A DNA stretch of 33,064 nt from an archaeon (GCA_023265925.1 JAHFSD010000013.1:1-33064), one strand, 5' to 3'. Shown: positions 14,697 through 24,500, counted from the stretch's first letter. A program made the numbers and translations. The notes: a model not told the origin generated them from the sequence alone.

Positions 14697-14705
14697 TTTT
14701 TAAAT
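14697..14705 (+). promoter_or_regulatory. TATA box of uL11
   Basis: TTTTTAAAT is centred about 26 nt upstream of the ATG at 14727, predicting a leaderless transcript. The box starts only 15 bp beyond the end of the E2 foldback element. Confidence 0.6.
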
Positions 14706-14726
14706 CACCCCCGGTTCCAACTGCTC

Positions 14727-15455
14727 ATGGGCACTCAACGCGTCGAAGTCTTGATTGAAGGCGGGAAAGCAACGGCAGCTCCTCCGTTAGGCCCGGCCCT
14801 GGGCCCTCTCGGTGTCAATATCGGACAAGTCATCATGGAAATCAATAAAAAGACCGCTGACCTGTCCGGGATGCAAGTGCCCGTCAAAGTCATTGTTGAT
14901 ACGGATTCTAAGCTGTTTATGATCGAAATTGGCACGCCGCCTGCTTCGGCTTTGATTCGCAAGGAAGCGGGCGTGGAAAAAGGCGCCTCCAATCCCCTGA
15001 CGGAAAAAGTCGCTGACCTGATGATTGAACAGATCATCAAGATTGCTAAAATGAAAGAAGATTCTCTTCTTGGTAAAGATCTGAAGGCAAAAGCCAAAGA
15101 GATTATCGGCACCTGCAATTCCATGGGCATCCTGGTGGAAGGAATGCCGGCGAGAGAGGCATTGCGGGCGATCGAACAAGGCCGGTTTGACGAGGAGATC
15201 AGGCTGGAAAAGACCGAACTTACCGCTGAAGAAAAAGCCCACTTAACGGAAGAGCGCAAGCGCCTGCAGGAAGAGATTGAAAAGCGCCGGGCTGAATTCG
15301 AAGCGAAAGCCAAGCAAATCCTCAAAGAAATGGAAGGACAGGAGAAAAAGAAGATCAGGACGGCGATGTCCACTGCCGGAATTCCCCAGAAGATCATCGA
15401 TGAGCTGGCTCCCCCCGAGAAGAAGGAGGAAGCGCCGGGCGGGAAGAAAAAGTAG
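14727..15455 (+). CDS. rpl11: ribosomal protein uL11 with long C-terminal extension
   Basis: Archaeal-type uL11, which binds the GTPase-associated region of 23S rRNA. The first 155 residues match the family: VLIEGGKATAAPPLGPALG (8-26), LGVNIGQVI, INKKTADLSGMQVPVKV, FMIEIGTPPASALI, and the C-terminal rRNA-binding block KEIIGTCNSMGILVEG. After residue 158 there are about 85 extra residues, mostly charged and predicted coiled coil (LTEERKRLQEEIEKRRAEF), then a short stretch TAGIPQKIIDELAPP and a Lys-rich tail. Normal archaeal uL11 is about 160 aa. It stands alone rather than next to uL1/uL10 genes as in many archaea. The base composition matches the neighbours. Confidence 0.95.
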   Translation: MGTQRVEVLIEGGKATAAPPLGPALGPLGVNIGQVIMEINKKTADLSGMQVPVKVIVDTDSKLFMIEIGTPPASALIRKEAGVEKGASNPLTEKVADLMIEQIIKIAKMKEDSLLGKDLKAKAKEIIGTCNSMGILVEGMPAREALRAIEQGRFDEEIRLEKTELTAEEKAHLTEERKRLQEEIEKRRAEFEAKAKQILKEMEGQEKKKIRTAMSTAGIPQKIIDELAPPEKKEEAPGGKKK

Positions 15456-15486
15456 AGCGAAATGATTTCTGAACACTACAAAAAAT

Positions 15487-15642
15487 TTATTGTTTCTCAG
15501 CAGCCCGTAATTTCCTGGCTTTCTGGAGTTGCCGGGCAATTAAAGCCAGAAGGATAACGACTTCTAGGGTGATCACGCCCAACAGTATTCCTATCCCTAG
15601 AAGAACCTCTGTTAACGGGATATCCACACCAAAGACGAGCAT
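15487..15642 (-). CDS. 51-aa single-pass membrane protein
   Basis: A short gene: MLVFGVDIPLTEVLLGIGIL, then a hydrophobic helix to about residue 37, then a basic tail ending AAEKQ. Support comes from a good ribosome site (GGAGGA, 15649-15654, six bases before the ATG), a TATA-like ATATTTATAAG (15668-15678, about 31 nt upstream), and the clean pattern of one membrane span plus a positively charged tail. It lies 37 bp after the large glycoprotein gene on the same strand. Function unknown; it could be a small partner of the glycoprotein. Confidence 0.65.
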   Translation of the reverse strand: MLVFGVDIPLTEVLLGIGILLGVITLEVVILLALIARQLQKARKLRAAEKQ

Positions 15643-15679
15643 CGTATTCCTCCAAATCATCCCATTCTTATAAATATTT

Positions 15680-18214
15680 CTATCCCATCGTCACCGGATA
15701 GCGTTGTTCCGCCAGGACTTCTCCATCATGATAGACTTTTGTTACAACGGTTACCGGGCCATAATACTGCCGCTCATCATAGGCAAATTGCTGTGCAAAG
15801 ATAAAACCCTGCTCCGCCGGAAGGTGGAATGAGCCAAACAACTCGCTGTACAGCATGCGCTTTTTCTGCCGGCCAAGCAGCCGGGCGAACAATCGGGCGG
15901 GAAGGCTGCTGCTGACCACAGCTTCTTTCTCGATCAGCAGTTCCAGTTGATAGTTCCCCGCAGCAGCTCGTGACGGAAGGACAAAGTAGAGGTCAAAAGT
16001 ATTGGCGTTCCGATCGACGTCCACCGCTCCTCCGGTGACGACTTTTTCTGCCGGGAGTTCTTTCTGTAACACTTGTTGTCCGGCAGAGATGAAGCTTATT
16101 TTCACCGGCTTCGGCGTTAATGACAATCCCCGGCGGACTTTAATTTCTGTCTCTACCGTCGAGCCGGGGGGAACGACAATCTTTTCCAGCCCTTCCAATT
16201 CTGTTTTCAGGAGTGTTCCACTGATGCGTTCCCCCGTCAGGGAAATGCCGCTAAGGGAACGTTGGTCTTGATGAAGTATTGTTCCGGCACGGAAACTTTT
16301 CACTGCCACCGCTCCGCCGGTGAGTCCGGTTCCTTCTCCTCCTTCTTCTCCTCCAAACAAAGGTAAAAAGCTGTACTGCTCGCCAATAATGTATTGGCCG
16401 TTCTCCTGCTCCCATAATTCTATTGTTTCTAATTGTTCATTTGCTTCTTCCTGGGCCTCTTCCGGTGAAAGATCAAGATGGGCAGCAAGAATTGCCTCAG
16501 TGAGAGCTTTCCTTACTTTTTCTTTATCAAACGAAGGTTGTGGTGGTGGACCGCTGGTGCTTACCTCTGCTTCCAGTATTATTGTTTCCGATCCAGTATT
16601 GGTAACAGCCACCTCCACTGTTTCTGTCCCGCCGAGTTCCGCTGCTGTTCCTTCTTCTCCCTGGGCAGAAGTATCTTCCGGAGCTGCCGGCGGTTCCGCC
16701 TGAGTCTGGATATCAACGTGCTGCTGGAAATACTGTTGCTGTTGTTGTTGCTGCTGCTGTTGTTGCTGTTCCGGCGTCGGTGCAGAAGGTGCAGGGTAGG
16801 CGGCCTCTGGCTGTTGCTGCTGTTGTTGTTGTGGTTGTTGCTGTGTTGATGGTGCATCCCGGGAGGCAGCACCGCCACCGCCATAACTTGAAGTTCCTCC
16901 TGACCCGCTACTGCTGGGACTAGGCTGGTCTGCACACTGGCTGGGAGCACCTACTTGTTGCCACGTCACACGGATACTTAGATTGGCAACACTATTATTG
17001 AGATTGTTCAGCGTGTCATTGGCGTAAACCCGGATGTCGTGCTCGGCACTACAGACCCGGGCTGCCACGAAATCCACCGTCCAGTAACTTCCCGCCTTGG
17101 TCGCCGTTTCGTTCCATACCGAGCCATTGACTATCTGGGTAAACTGGAACTTAACGGTATCAATGCTGGTCGTAGAATCGTTCAACGTAACATTGATTTG
17201 AACTACACCACCATCCGTTTGAACTGTATTTGCTTGAAGTACACCACCGATGGTAACATTACTGATATTCATCAAAAACACACTCACGTTCGGCGGCGTG
17301 CCGTCAATCCTAAAACTTAGATTGGCAACGCTATTGTTCACATTATTGGCCGTATCATTGGCATAAATTTTCAGCGTATAGAGGCCATCAGTCAAGGTAT
17401 TCAGGCGCAGCGGCGTATGGTAGACACTGAGATTTCGGGTAAGGGTAACATTAAATTCTGTCCCGTTGCGAAAATCATTGGTTAAGCCGATACGAACTTC
17501 CTGGACAGTTAAGGTCGAGTCGTTGGCCGTGACGTTCAATTCTATTGTTCCCCTGGCAGTATAATTGCTGTTGTTTAAATCGCCCGTAGAGTTCATTAAG
17601 AATTGGGTTACATTAGGTGGAAGAGAGTCTATTCCTACCTCAAATGCACTGCTGAGATTAATTTCACCGATGGAAGTGCCATCAACCGTCAGGTTCTGGA
17701 TAAAAATAGAGAGGTTATAGATACCATCAGGAAGAGGAGTTTGTTGCGGAACCAGCTGTAAGGTAAAGCTTGACTGGTTGGCTGTCGCATTTCGCACGGT
17801 CTGGTTGAGCATATAAGAGCCATTTAACCTGGCCAGCTGCCAGCCAAAACTCACGTTCACGATATTGCCATGCGTGACATTGAGAATGAGGCTGATGTTA
17901 AAGAAGAGAAAGCTGCCCTGGCCGCCCACCACGGCAGTGCTGATATTCTGGTAGGAAACTGACGAGCCGTTGATATTCCGGGCAAGGGTGGTGGAAACGA
18001 CAAACCCGCCACCACTCGTAGAAGTGCCAAAGGTGCTATTAATCATCTGCACCGCTACATACTGAGGAAAATGGCCCGCAACGTGATGCTGCACACCAAT
18101 TGCTGCGCCGGTAAGTTGGTAGAGTACTGGCCGGACCGCCAGATAGCCCAGCCCGAGGAAAAGCAGTAGCAGAACTACAGATACGGCAACGTCACCCTTT
18201 TTTGTCCTGTACAT
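15680..18214 (-). CDS. surface glycoprotein with Ig-like repeats and poly-Q linker
   Basis: 844 aa from the Met of MYRTKKGDVAVSVVLLLLFL. The frame is open further upstream, but this start gives a canonical basic head plus signal-anchor helix and sits about 31 nt from a TATA box (CTTTATATACC, about 18239-18249). The outside part carries at least two related beta-sandwich modules (each begins PPNVT/PPNVS..FLMN and ends with a YANDT..NNSVANLS segment), typical of adhesins, with dozens of N-x-S/T sequons that predict N-glycosylation. Next is a linker with two poly-glutamine tracts, Ser/Gly and Pro stretches, then an alpha/beta C-terminal third with no family recognised. Likely a cell-surface or S-layer-associated protein. 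Confidence 0.75.
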   Translation of the reverse strand: MYRTKKGDVAVSVVLLLLFLGLGYLAVRPVLYQLTGAAIGVQHHVAGHFPQYVAVQMINSTFGTSTSGGGFVVSTTLARNINGSSVSYQNISTAVVGGQGSFLFFNISLILNVTHGNIVNVSFGWQLARLNGSYMLNQTVRNATANQSSFTLQLVPQQTPLPDGIYNLSIFIQNLTVDGTSIGEINLSSAFEVGIDSLPPNVTQFLMNSTGDLNNSNYTARGTIELNVTANDSTLTVQEVRIGLTNDFRNGTEFNVTLTRNLSVYHTPLRLNTLTDGLYTLKIYANDTANNVNNSVANLSFRIDGTPPNVSVFLMNISNVTIGGVLQANTVQTDGGVVQINVTLNDSTTSIDTVKFQFTQIVNGSVWNETATKAGSYWTVDFVAARVCSAEHDIRVYANDTLNNLNNSVANLSIRVTWQQVGAPSQCADQPSPSSSGSGGTSSYGGGGAASRDAPSTQQQPQQQQQQQPEAAYPAPSAPTPEQQQQQQQQQQQQYFQQHVDIQTQAEPPAAPEDTSAQGEEGTAAELGGTETVEVAVTNTGSETIILEAEVSTSGPPPQPSFDKEKVRKALTEAILAAHLDLSPEEAQEEANEQLETIELWEQENGQYIIGEQYSFLPLFGGEEGGEGTGLTGGAVAVKSFRAGTILHQDQRSLSGISLTGERISGTLLKTELEGLEKIVVPPGSTVETEIKVRRGLSLTPKPVKISFISAGQQVLQKELPAEKVVTGGAVDVDRNANTFDLYFVLPSRAAAGNYQLELLIEKEAVVSSSLPARLFARLLGRQKKRMLYSELFGSFHLPAEQGFIFAQQFAYDERQYYGPVTVVTKVYHDGEVLAEQRYPVTMG

Positions 18215-18268
18215 GAATGGAAGTAGAGAAAGAGTTTTGGTATATAAAGGTTTAGAGTTCGCCGTTCC

Positions 18269-19217
18269 CTGTAGTATCCCGAAATTATTTCCTGAGGATA
18301 GGATTTGTTGGGTTTCTATGAAACTCAATAAATCGAAAATACTTGAAATCCTCAGGAAAAAGAACAAAGGGATAAGCAGTTATCAAGCCAGAAAAGAAGC
18401 CGGAGTAAGTGAAAGAAGAGTAAATCAAATCTGGCAGGAATACGTAGCAATCCAGATAATACCTGAGCTTAAGAAGCCTGGCAGACTACAAAAACAGATT
18501 GAGCCAGAGGAAACAAAGCTGGTGAAAGCTGTTTTTACCAAATATGGCGCTTCTGCCATCATACTGGAGAGACTGATTATGCGCGACCATAATCGACATA
18601 TCTCCCATAATCGGATTCACAAAATCCTGTTGCAGGAAGGTTTAGCAACGAAAAGAGAATATATGCCACGAAAGAAAAATTGGATTCGATATGAGAGAAA
18701 GCATAGTTTAACGGCAGTTCATATTGATTGGCATCAAAGACCTAATGATGGCATCTGGGTTTTTGCAGTGGAAGATGATGCCAGCAGAGCTATGCTTTCT
18801 CTCATTGAAACGGATAGCCCAACGACAGAGACAAGCATTGCTGGAATGAATGAGGCGCTAAAGTTTGGCCTCATTCGCGAATGCATCAGCGATCATGGCA
18901 GTCAATTTACGAGTAATATCGGCGGAGAGAGTAAATTCAAGGAATTTCTTGAAGCTCAGGGTATTAAGCAAATACTCTGCCGGATAAAGCATCCGCAAAG
19001 TAATGGGAAAGTAGAAAAATTTTTCCATCTCTATGAGAGGCACAGGGATCATTTCCTGACCGTTGAGCAATTTAAGCAGTGGTATAATGAAGTGAGACCC
19101 CATATGAGCTTAAATTTTGACCTATTGGAAACGCCTTGGCAGGCGTTCCAACGGAAAAAGAGGTCTTAATCAATGGCAAAATTTATATCGTCAGGAAATA
19201 ATTACGGGATAACACAG
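18269..19217. mobile_element. intact IS481-like insertion sequence
   Basis: Inverted ends: TATCCCGAAATTATTTCCTG at 18275-18294, continuing to 18300, against the complement of 19186-19211, 24 of 26 positions matching; weaker similarity extends outwards to CTGT (18269) and ACAG (19217). One transposase gene fills the inside. No clear target duplication was seen at either edge. It sits in the short space between two divergent surface-protein promoters. Confidence 0.85.
18318..19169 (+). CDS. IS481-family DDE transposase
   Basis: 283 aa from the Met of MKLNKSKILEILRKK, located 18 bp inside the left end of the element. The N-terminus has a helix-turn-helix (ISSYQARKEAGVSERRVNQI, from residue 19). 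The RNase-H-like integrase core carries the DDE triad: D137 in HIDWHQ, D192 in ISDHGSQFTS and E233 in NGKVEKFF, with spacings of 55 and 41. The C-terminus has the usual WYNEVRPHMSL. The frame appears intact, so the element may be active. An upstream in-frame extension to 18213 would overlap the glycoprotein start and is rejected. Confidence 0.9.
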   Translation: MKLNKSKILEILRKKNKGISSYQARKEAGVSERRVNQIWQEYVAIQIIPELKKPGRLQKQIEPEETKLVKAVFTKYGASAIILERLIMRDHNRHISHNRIHKILLQEGLATKREYMPRKKNWIRYERKHSLTAVHIDWHQRPNDGIWVFAVEDDASRAMLSLIETDSPTTETSIAGMNEALKFGLIRECISDHGSQFTSNIGGESKFKEFLEAQGIKQILCRIKHPQSNGKVEKFFHLYERHRDHFLTVEQFKQWYNEVRPHMSLNFDLLETPWQAFQRKKRS

Positions 19218-19269
19218 TGCAGTTTTGCTGGGAAAGGTTTAAAAAGAATGTTACTCTGAACGAGTCATA

Positions 19270-21549
19270 ATGGCTCTGGAAAAAATCATCCGGCAGGAGT
19301 CTTCCTGGCTCGTGAGGGTACAAAAATTCTCCCGAAGGATTGCCCTGCGCTACTCTCTGGGAATTTCCTTAGCTGCGGCTGCCTGTGCCGGCAGCGATAC
19401 CGTCGGAGTAGCTTCCAGCGATGGTGGTACAAAGCCCGATTCCGGCATAGCACGCTGTGTTGATAACGATCAGGACGGATTTTATGCAGCTGAAAACTGC
19501 GGCACTCTTGTTGACTGTGACGACCAGAATTCAGCGATTTATCCGGGAGCATTCGAGTTTTGTGATGAAATAGATAATAATTGTAAAGACGGCATTGACG
19601 AAGGTGTGACCAGGCCTTTTTATGAAGATAAAGATAAAGACGGTTTTGGCAATGGCGATCCGGCAAAAGTTGTGCAAGCCTGTCTGCCGCCAAAAGGAAA
19701 CGATCCTGACACCCTGCTAAGTTACGTGGAAAATGCTGATGATTGTGACGATAATGATTTTCATATCAACCCCAATGCACTGGAAGATTGTGACGGGCTG
19801 GATAATAATTGTAATGATCTGACTGATGAGAATTTACTGGTTCCTACCCAGGTCTGCACCGCAGGCGAAGGACAATGCCAGCAGTATGGATCAGAATATA
19901 AAACCTGTTTAGGAGCAGCTGGATGGAGTGCAGGTTATAGCGGCTGTGACGCTGTTGCCCTTGATCCCCTGCCGGAAGAGTGTGACAGCCTCGACAATGA
20001 CTGTGATGGATTCAGTGACAACAATTTAAATTACCCCTCGCAGCCTTGTTCTGCCGGTGTGGGAGCCTGCCAGGCCTCTGGGCTGGAATATAAAACCTGC
20101 CTGGGAGAATTGGGCTGGAGCACCGATTATAGCGACTGCGATGCTGTTGAAGGAACACCTTCTGCCGAGATTTGTGATGGCTTTGATAACGACTGCAATG
20201 ATATTGTCGATGACGGTGTTTTGTCCCTCTATTTTCTCGATAATGATAATGATGGCTTTGGCTATGTCAATGAATGGGTTCAGGCCTGCAGTGCTCTGCC
20301 AGGCTATGTCGCCAATTTCTTTGATTGTAATGACAACGATTCTGCCATTAATCCCTTTGCCGGCGAAATCTGTGACGGTATTGACAATAATTGTGCTAAT
20401 GGAATTGATGAAGGGCTCACTCCACCTTCACAACCTTGTTCAGTAGGAATGGGAGCCTGTAAAGGGTTAGGGTTAGAATACAAAATCTGCCTGGGGGGAG
20501 CCGGGTGGAGTGCAGGTTATAGCGGCTGTGACGCCATTGAAGGACAGTCTGCTCCAGAAATCTGTGACGGGCTGGATAACGATTGCAATGAAGTCATCGA
20601 TGATAATTTAACACCTTCTTCCCAGCCTTGCTCTCTGGGCGAGGGGGAATGCCAGGCTTTTGGGCTCGAATATAAAATTTGCCAGGGTGCAGCCGGGTGG
20701 AGCCAGACATATACTAATTGTGATGCCGTTCCGGGACAGCCAACGGATGAAATCTGTGATGGCCTTGATAATAATTGTAATGGTCAAACCGACGAAGGAT
20801 TGATTCAACCTTTTTACAGAGATCAGGATGGTGATGGATTGGGAAACCCTAACGATAGCGTTCAAGGCTGCTTACCTCCCGATGGCTATGTTGTCGATAA
20901 CACTGATTGTGACGATACTGATCCTGATAATGGGCCAGGATTGTCTCAACTCCTTGATGATTTTAATCGGCCGGATCAAAATGGATTGGGAACGAACGCT
21001 TTAGGCAATCTTTGGGCTGAAGCGGGACAGCTCGATGATTGGGATATCATCAATAACACTGCAGAAACCAGTTACACAGGAGGGCCAGCTGCCAACCCTA
21101 AAGCATATTCAATTATTGGTCATAGGAACCATTTTGATCTTGAAATTAAATGGAAAACGAACAACGTCTCTGCAGTTGGCGGCGGGGTTGTCATGGTAAT
21201 AATGAATGCAGACTCTACCGGAAGTGCTGGTTTTCTTGCACGTTTATGTGTTGCCAATTGTTCAGTTCATAACATCAGTAGTCCTACAGGATTAGATAGT
21301 AATTCTGATACTTTGCCCCCCCTCAGCGCAGGCGTGTATTATCTCACCCGTTTTAAGTATGACGGTACTAATTTAATGTTAAAAATATGGGAGGATGGCG
21401 CCGCTGAGCCACTTGATTTCTTAATCACGGGCAGTACGGCTGATACACCAGCGTCCCAAAATAGGATTACTATATCCAGCGATTTAGATACGGGCGAAAG
21501 CGCAGCCGTAACCATTGATTACATCATCGACAAGAAGGGTTGCCAATAA
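19270..21549 (+). CDS. Tat-type lipoprotein with MopE-like Cys/Asp repeats
   Basis: 759 aa. The N-terminus has SRRIALRYSLGISLAAAAC, a twin-arginine-like signal ending in a lipobox-like Cys. The middle holds seven C-D-x-x-D-N-(N/D)-C units of the kind found in Myxococcus MopE and other 'putative metal-binding' repeat proteins, alternating with five copies of a QPCSxGxGxCxxxGxEYKxC module. Four DxDxDG loops (DNDQDGFY, DKDKDGFGN, DNDNDGFGY, DQDGDGLGN) look calcium-binding. The last 200 residues (from DDFNRPDQNGLG) resemble a concanavalin/laminin-G-like beta-sandwich. A TATA box GGTTTAAAAAG (19235-19245) is about 30 nt upstream. Likely a large Ca-stabilised surface protein, possibly an adhesin; uncommon in archaea. 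Confidence 0.75.
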   Translation: MALEKIIRQESSWLVRVQKFSRRIALRYSLGISLAAAACAGSDTVGVASSDGGTKPDSGIARCVDNDQDGFYAAENCGTLVDCDDQNSAIYPGAFEFCDEIDNNCKDGIDEGVTRPFYEDKDKDGFGNGDPAKVVQACLPPKGNDPDTLLSYVENADDCDDNDFHINPNALEDCDGLDNNCNDLTDENLLVPTQVCTAGEGQCQQYGSEYKTCLGAAGWSAGYSGCDAVALDPLPEECDSLDNDCDGFSDNNLNYPSQPCSAGVGACQASGLEYKTCLGELGWSTDYSDCDAVEGTPSAEICDGFDNDCNDIVDDGVLSLYFLDNDNDGFGYVNEWVQACSALPGYVANFFDCNDNDSAINPFAGEICDGIDNNCANGIDEGLTPPSQPCSVGMGACKGLGLEYKICLGGAGWSAGYSGCDAIEGQSAPEICDGLDNDCNEVIDDNLTPSSQPCSLGEGECQAFGLEYKICQGAAGWSQTYTNCDAVPGQPTDEICDGLDNNCNGQTDEGLIQPFYRDQDGDGLGNPNDSVQGCLPPDGYVVDNTDCDDTDPDNGPGLSQLLDDFNRPDQNGLGTNALGNLWAEAGQLDDWDIINNTAETSYTGGPAANPKAYSIIGHRNHFDLEIKWKTNNVSAVGGGVVMVIMNADSTGSAGFLARLCVANCSVHNISSPTGLDSNSDTLPPLSAGVYYLTRFKYDGTNLMLKIWEDGAAEPLDFLITGSTADTPASQNRITISSDLDTGESAAVTIDYIIDKKGCQ

Positions 21550-21565
21550 TTATTTAAAATACTTC

Positions 21566-23887
21566 TCACCCAAAATACTTTTCCCTTTCCACCTTAATCT
21601 GCTTCGCTCTTGCCACCGAAAAATAATTCTCCAGTTCCTGATAAGCAGTTTCCACTTCTTTATCCACCGACGGTTTGACGGCTTTCAGGGCCTCCTCAAA
21701 ATGCTTCAGGCTTACTTCCTTTGACTTCATGTCTTCCCGCAGGGCGATCATCGCCGCTTCCCGGCAGACCCCTTCAATGTCGGCACCAACATACCCTTCT
21801 GTCTTTTCTGCCAATGTATCCGCATTTACGTCTGCCGCCACCGGCATCTTCTGCAGGTAAATTTCAAAGATCCTCTTACGGCTCTGCTGCTCAGGAATCT
21901 GGGTCAGGATGATGCGGTCAAACCGTCCCGGACGCAATAAAGCCGGGTCTAACATGTCCGGCCGGTTAGTGGCGCCAATCACAACGACGTCATGCAGGCT
22001 TTCCAATCCGTCCATCTCGGTCAGCACCTGATTGACCACCCGTTCATAGACGCGGCTTTCATCGCCCGCACCCCGGCGGGGAACCAGGGCATCAATCTCA
22101 TCAAAAAACAGGATCGTGGGTGCAGTTATTCTCGCTTTGCGAAAGATTTCCCGGACGGCTTTTTCGCTGTCGCCGACCCATTTACTCAACAAACTAGGGC
22201 CATTGACCAGGATAAAGTTTGCTTCACTTTCCTTAGCAACTGCTTTTGCTAACATCGTTTTCCCCGTTCCCGGCGGGCCATACAGTAAAATGCCGCGGGG
22301 CGGGCGGATACCCATGCGTTTAAAGACTTCCGGCTTCTTGAGCGGCCATTCCACCGCTTCCTTCAGCTTATCCTTGATATCTTCCAATCCACCAATGTCT
22401 TCCCAATTGATGTCGGGTGTTTCCACCAAGACTTCGCGCATGGCACTAGGACGAACGACCTTGAGAGATTCCATGAAATCTTTTTGCATAATCTGCAATT
22501 TTTCTAAAATCTCTTTGGGAATGGGCTGGCCTTCCTCGATGCCTTCTAACTTAAGGTCGGGCAGGATGCGGCGCAGGACGATCATCGCCGATTCTTTGGC
22601 CAGAGCATTCAGGTCAGCGCCGACAAAGCCATGGGTGATGCGGGCTACCTCTGCCAGATTGACATTTTTAGCAAGAGGCATGTTACGGGTATGAATTTTC
22701 AGGATCTCCAGACGGCCATGCTTGTCGGGCACGCCAATTTCAATCTCCCGGTCAAACCTTCCCGGCCTTCTCAAAGCGGGATCTAACGTGTTCGGCATGT
22801 TGGTGGCCGCAATGACGATGACTTTCCCCCGGCTTTTCAGGCCGTCCATCAGGCCCAGAAGCTGGCCAACAACCCGTTTCTCGACCTCGCCCCGCAGCTC
22901 TTCCCGCTTGCTGGCAATGGCATCAATCTCATCGAAGAAGATGATCGAGGGTGCATTCTTTTCCGCTTCTTCAAATTTCTTGCGCAGGTTTTCCTCGCTC
23001 TGCCCATACCACTTGGACATGATTTCCGGCCCATTAATCAGAATGAAATGCGAGTTAGTTTCCGACGCAACCGCTTTCGCCAGCAGGGTTTTACCCGTTC
23101 CCGGCGGGCCATGCAGCAGCACTCCCTTCGGCGCTTCAATTCCCAGCTTTTCAAAGATTTCCGGATGTTTCAGGGGCAGCTCGACCATCTCCCGGACTTT
23201 TTTGATCTCTTCTCCCAATCCACCAATATCTTCATAGTTGACGCCGACGCTGATGCCGTCTTCTTCCTTCAATTCCACGGCCTGCGGATTGAATTCCACT
23301 TCCGTTTCCTGGGTGATGACGACGATTTCTTTCTTGGGCATGGTGTCAACACATTGGAAAACAATGTCGCCAAAGCCAAAGCCAGAAAATTGGTCTTCCA
23401 TGGCAGCAAAAATCTCTTCAATATGCCCGTGAACATTGACCCGGCGCCGGCTTCTGCCGAGAGAAACTAAATCGCCTTTGACGACGGCTTTGCCCAGCAG
23501 GCCCTGCTTAAATAACTGTGGATGGGCTTTGACCAGGATGCCCTTGGTAGCCGGGGCGATGACGACACGCTTGGCGGCCTTGACTTCCGCTTTCTTGACG
23601 GCAACCATTTCGCCGATCGACGTGCGGGAATTCCGCCGGGTATTTCCGTCCATGCGGACGATATTCAGGCCAATGTCGCCGGGATAAGACCGGTCAACGA
23701 CTGCGGCGGTGCTGCGTTCGCCTTTTAATTCCACCACATCGCCGGGGCTGACGCCAATTTGTTTCATGAAACTGGAATCTATCTTAACCAGGCCGCGATT
23801 GACGTCATCCTGTACTGCTTCCATCACCTTCAGCCGGATCAAAGGCCGGGAAGGCGGCGGTGGTGGAGGGACTGTTCCTTGTTCCAT
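21566..23887 (-). CDS. cdc48: CDC48/VAT-type AAA+ ATPase
   Basis: Archaeal homologue of p97/Cdc48, a hexameric unfoldase that feeds proteins to the proteasome and remodels complexes. Residues 14-190 are the double-psi-barrel plus 4-fold N domain ([19 protein letters not shown]...). The D1 ATPase has Walker A GPPGTGKT at 260-267 and Walker [11 protein letters not shown] (DE at 319-320). D2 has Walker A at 537-544 and Walker [11 protein letters not shown] near 592-601, with arginine fingers in the LRPGRFDR motifs. 773 aa is close to the usual 730-810. A proline-rich head PPPPPPSRP precedes the N domain. A TATA-like CTTTAAAAAG is about 34 nt upstream (23916-23926). Convergent with the lipoprotein gene, with only 16 bp between the stops. 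Confidence 0.95.
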   Translation of the reverse strand: MEQGTVPPPPPPSRPLIRLKVMEAVQDDVNRGLVKIDSSFMKQIGVSPGDVVELKGERSTAAVVDRSYPGDIGLNIVRMDGNTRRNSRTSIGEMVAVKKAEVKAAKRVVIAPATKGILVKAHPQLFKQGLLGKAVVKGDLVSLGRSRRRVNVHGHIEEIFAAMEDQFSGFGFGDIVFQCVDTMPKKEIVVITQETEVEFNPQAVELKEEDGISVGVNYEDIGGLGEEIKKVREMVELPLKHPEIFEKLGIEAPKGVLLHGPPGTGKTLLAKAVASETNSHFILINGPEIMSKWYGQSEENLRKKFEEAEKNAPSIIFFDEIDAIASKREELRGEVEKRVVGQLLGLMDGLKSRGKVIVIAATNMPNTLDPALRRPGRFDREIEIGVPDKHGRLEILKIHTRNMPLAKNVNLAEVARITHGFVGADLNALAKESAMIVLRRILPDLKLEGIEEGQPIPKEILEKLQIMQKDFMESLKVVRPSAMREVLVETPDINWEDIGGLEDIKDKLKEAVEWPLKKPEVFKRMGIRPPRGILLYGPPGTGKTMLAKAVAKESEANFILVNGPSLLSKWVGDSEKAVREIFRKARITAPTILFFDEIDALVPRRGAGDESRVYERVVNQVLTEMDGLESLHDVVVIGATNRPDMLDPALLRPGRFDRIILTQIPEQQSRKRIFEIYLQKMPVAADVNADTLAEKTEGYVGADIEGVCREAAMIALREDMKSKEVSLKHFEEALKAVKPSVDKEVETAYQELENYFSVARAKQIKVEREKYFG

Positions 23888-24071
23888 GGTTTGCCTATCG
23901 TTATGCTTTTAGAGCCGGTTCTTTTTAAAGATTGTTAAGTTGTCAACTATTTTTCTCTGTAAGTGCCTGGCACCAACCCAACACCATTTTCTTTATAAAC
24001 TTTTCCGCTTCATGACTTAGGGGTAGTTATGGAAGAAAGGTTTAAATAGTTCTGGCTCTCCACGAGAAATA

Positions 24072-24500
24072 ATGGCTGGTCTACCCCCGGAGGTGCAGCA
24101 GGAATTGGAACAGTTGGAACGGTTTAAAGCAGCCTGTGCACAACAAAAACAAAGTTGGGCATCCTTTCTGAACAATTTTGTCAACCGGCTTCCTTACAGT
24201 GAGCGCATTGGCAGCCCGCGCTGTTATTTTGAAAATGATTATCCTGATGTTCTTGATAAGAAAGTAGGGGATTTCGAGCAGGCCGATCCCTCTTTATATA
24301 GTGACCGTTACCGCTTAGAAACTCAACGCGAGTTTTATGCCACGATCGACCAGGCGCTGAAGGCGGAAGGAATTTATGACCTGGTAAAAAGTCTGGTTAA
24401 ACCGGGATTCAATATAGAGGAAGTTTATGAAGCAGCCTTGCCGGCCTACCTTCGCCTGCGGGCAATGGGCTATAAAGCCTATCCGGATTTGACGGCGTAG
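24072..24500 (+). CDS. unknown protein, 142 aa
   Basis: A mostly helical, acidic protein with no family recognised. It starts with MAGLPPEVQQELEQLERFKA, resembling the N-terminal helix of prefoldin-like proteins, but the rest does not follow that fold. A TATA box GGTTTAAATAG (24038-24048) lies about 29 nt before the ATG, so a leaderless transcript is likely. It is divergent from cdc48 and upstream of another short gene on the same strand. Confidence 0.6.
   Translation: MAGLPPEVQQELEQLERFKAACAQQKQSWASFLNNFVNRLPYSERIGSPRCYFENDYPDVLDKKVGDFEQADPSLYSDRYRLETQREFYATIDQALKAEGIYDLVKSLVKPGFNIEEVYEAALPAYLRLRAMGYKAYPDLTA

Noticed and set aside
14288-14758. 156-aa plus-strand reading frame
   Set aside because: It runs through the antisense of arginine decarboxylase, the E2 foldback and the start of uL11, with no family likeness.
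18215-18367. Longer N-terminus of the glycoprotein
   Set aside because: The extra residues run across the TATA box and into the IS element. The start at 18214 gives a proper signal anchor and promoter spacing.
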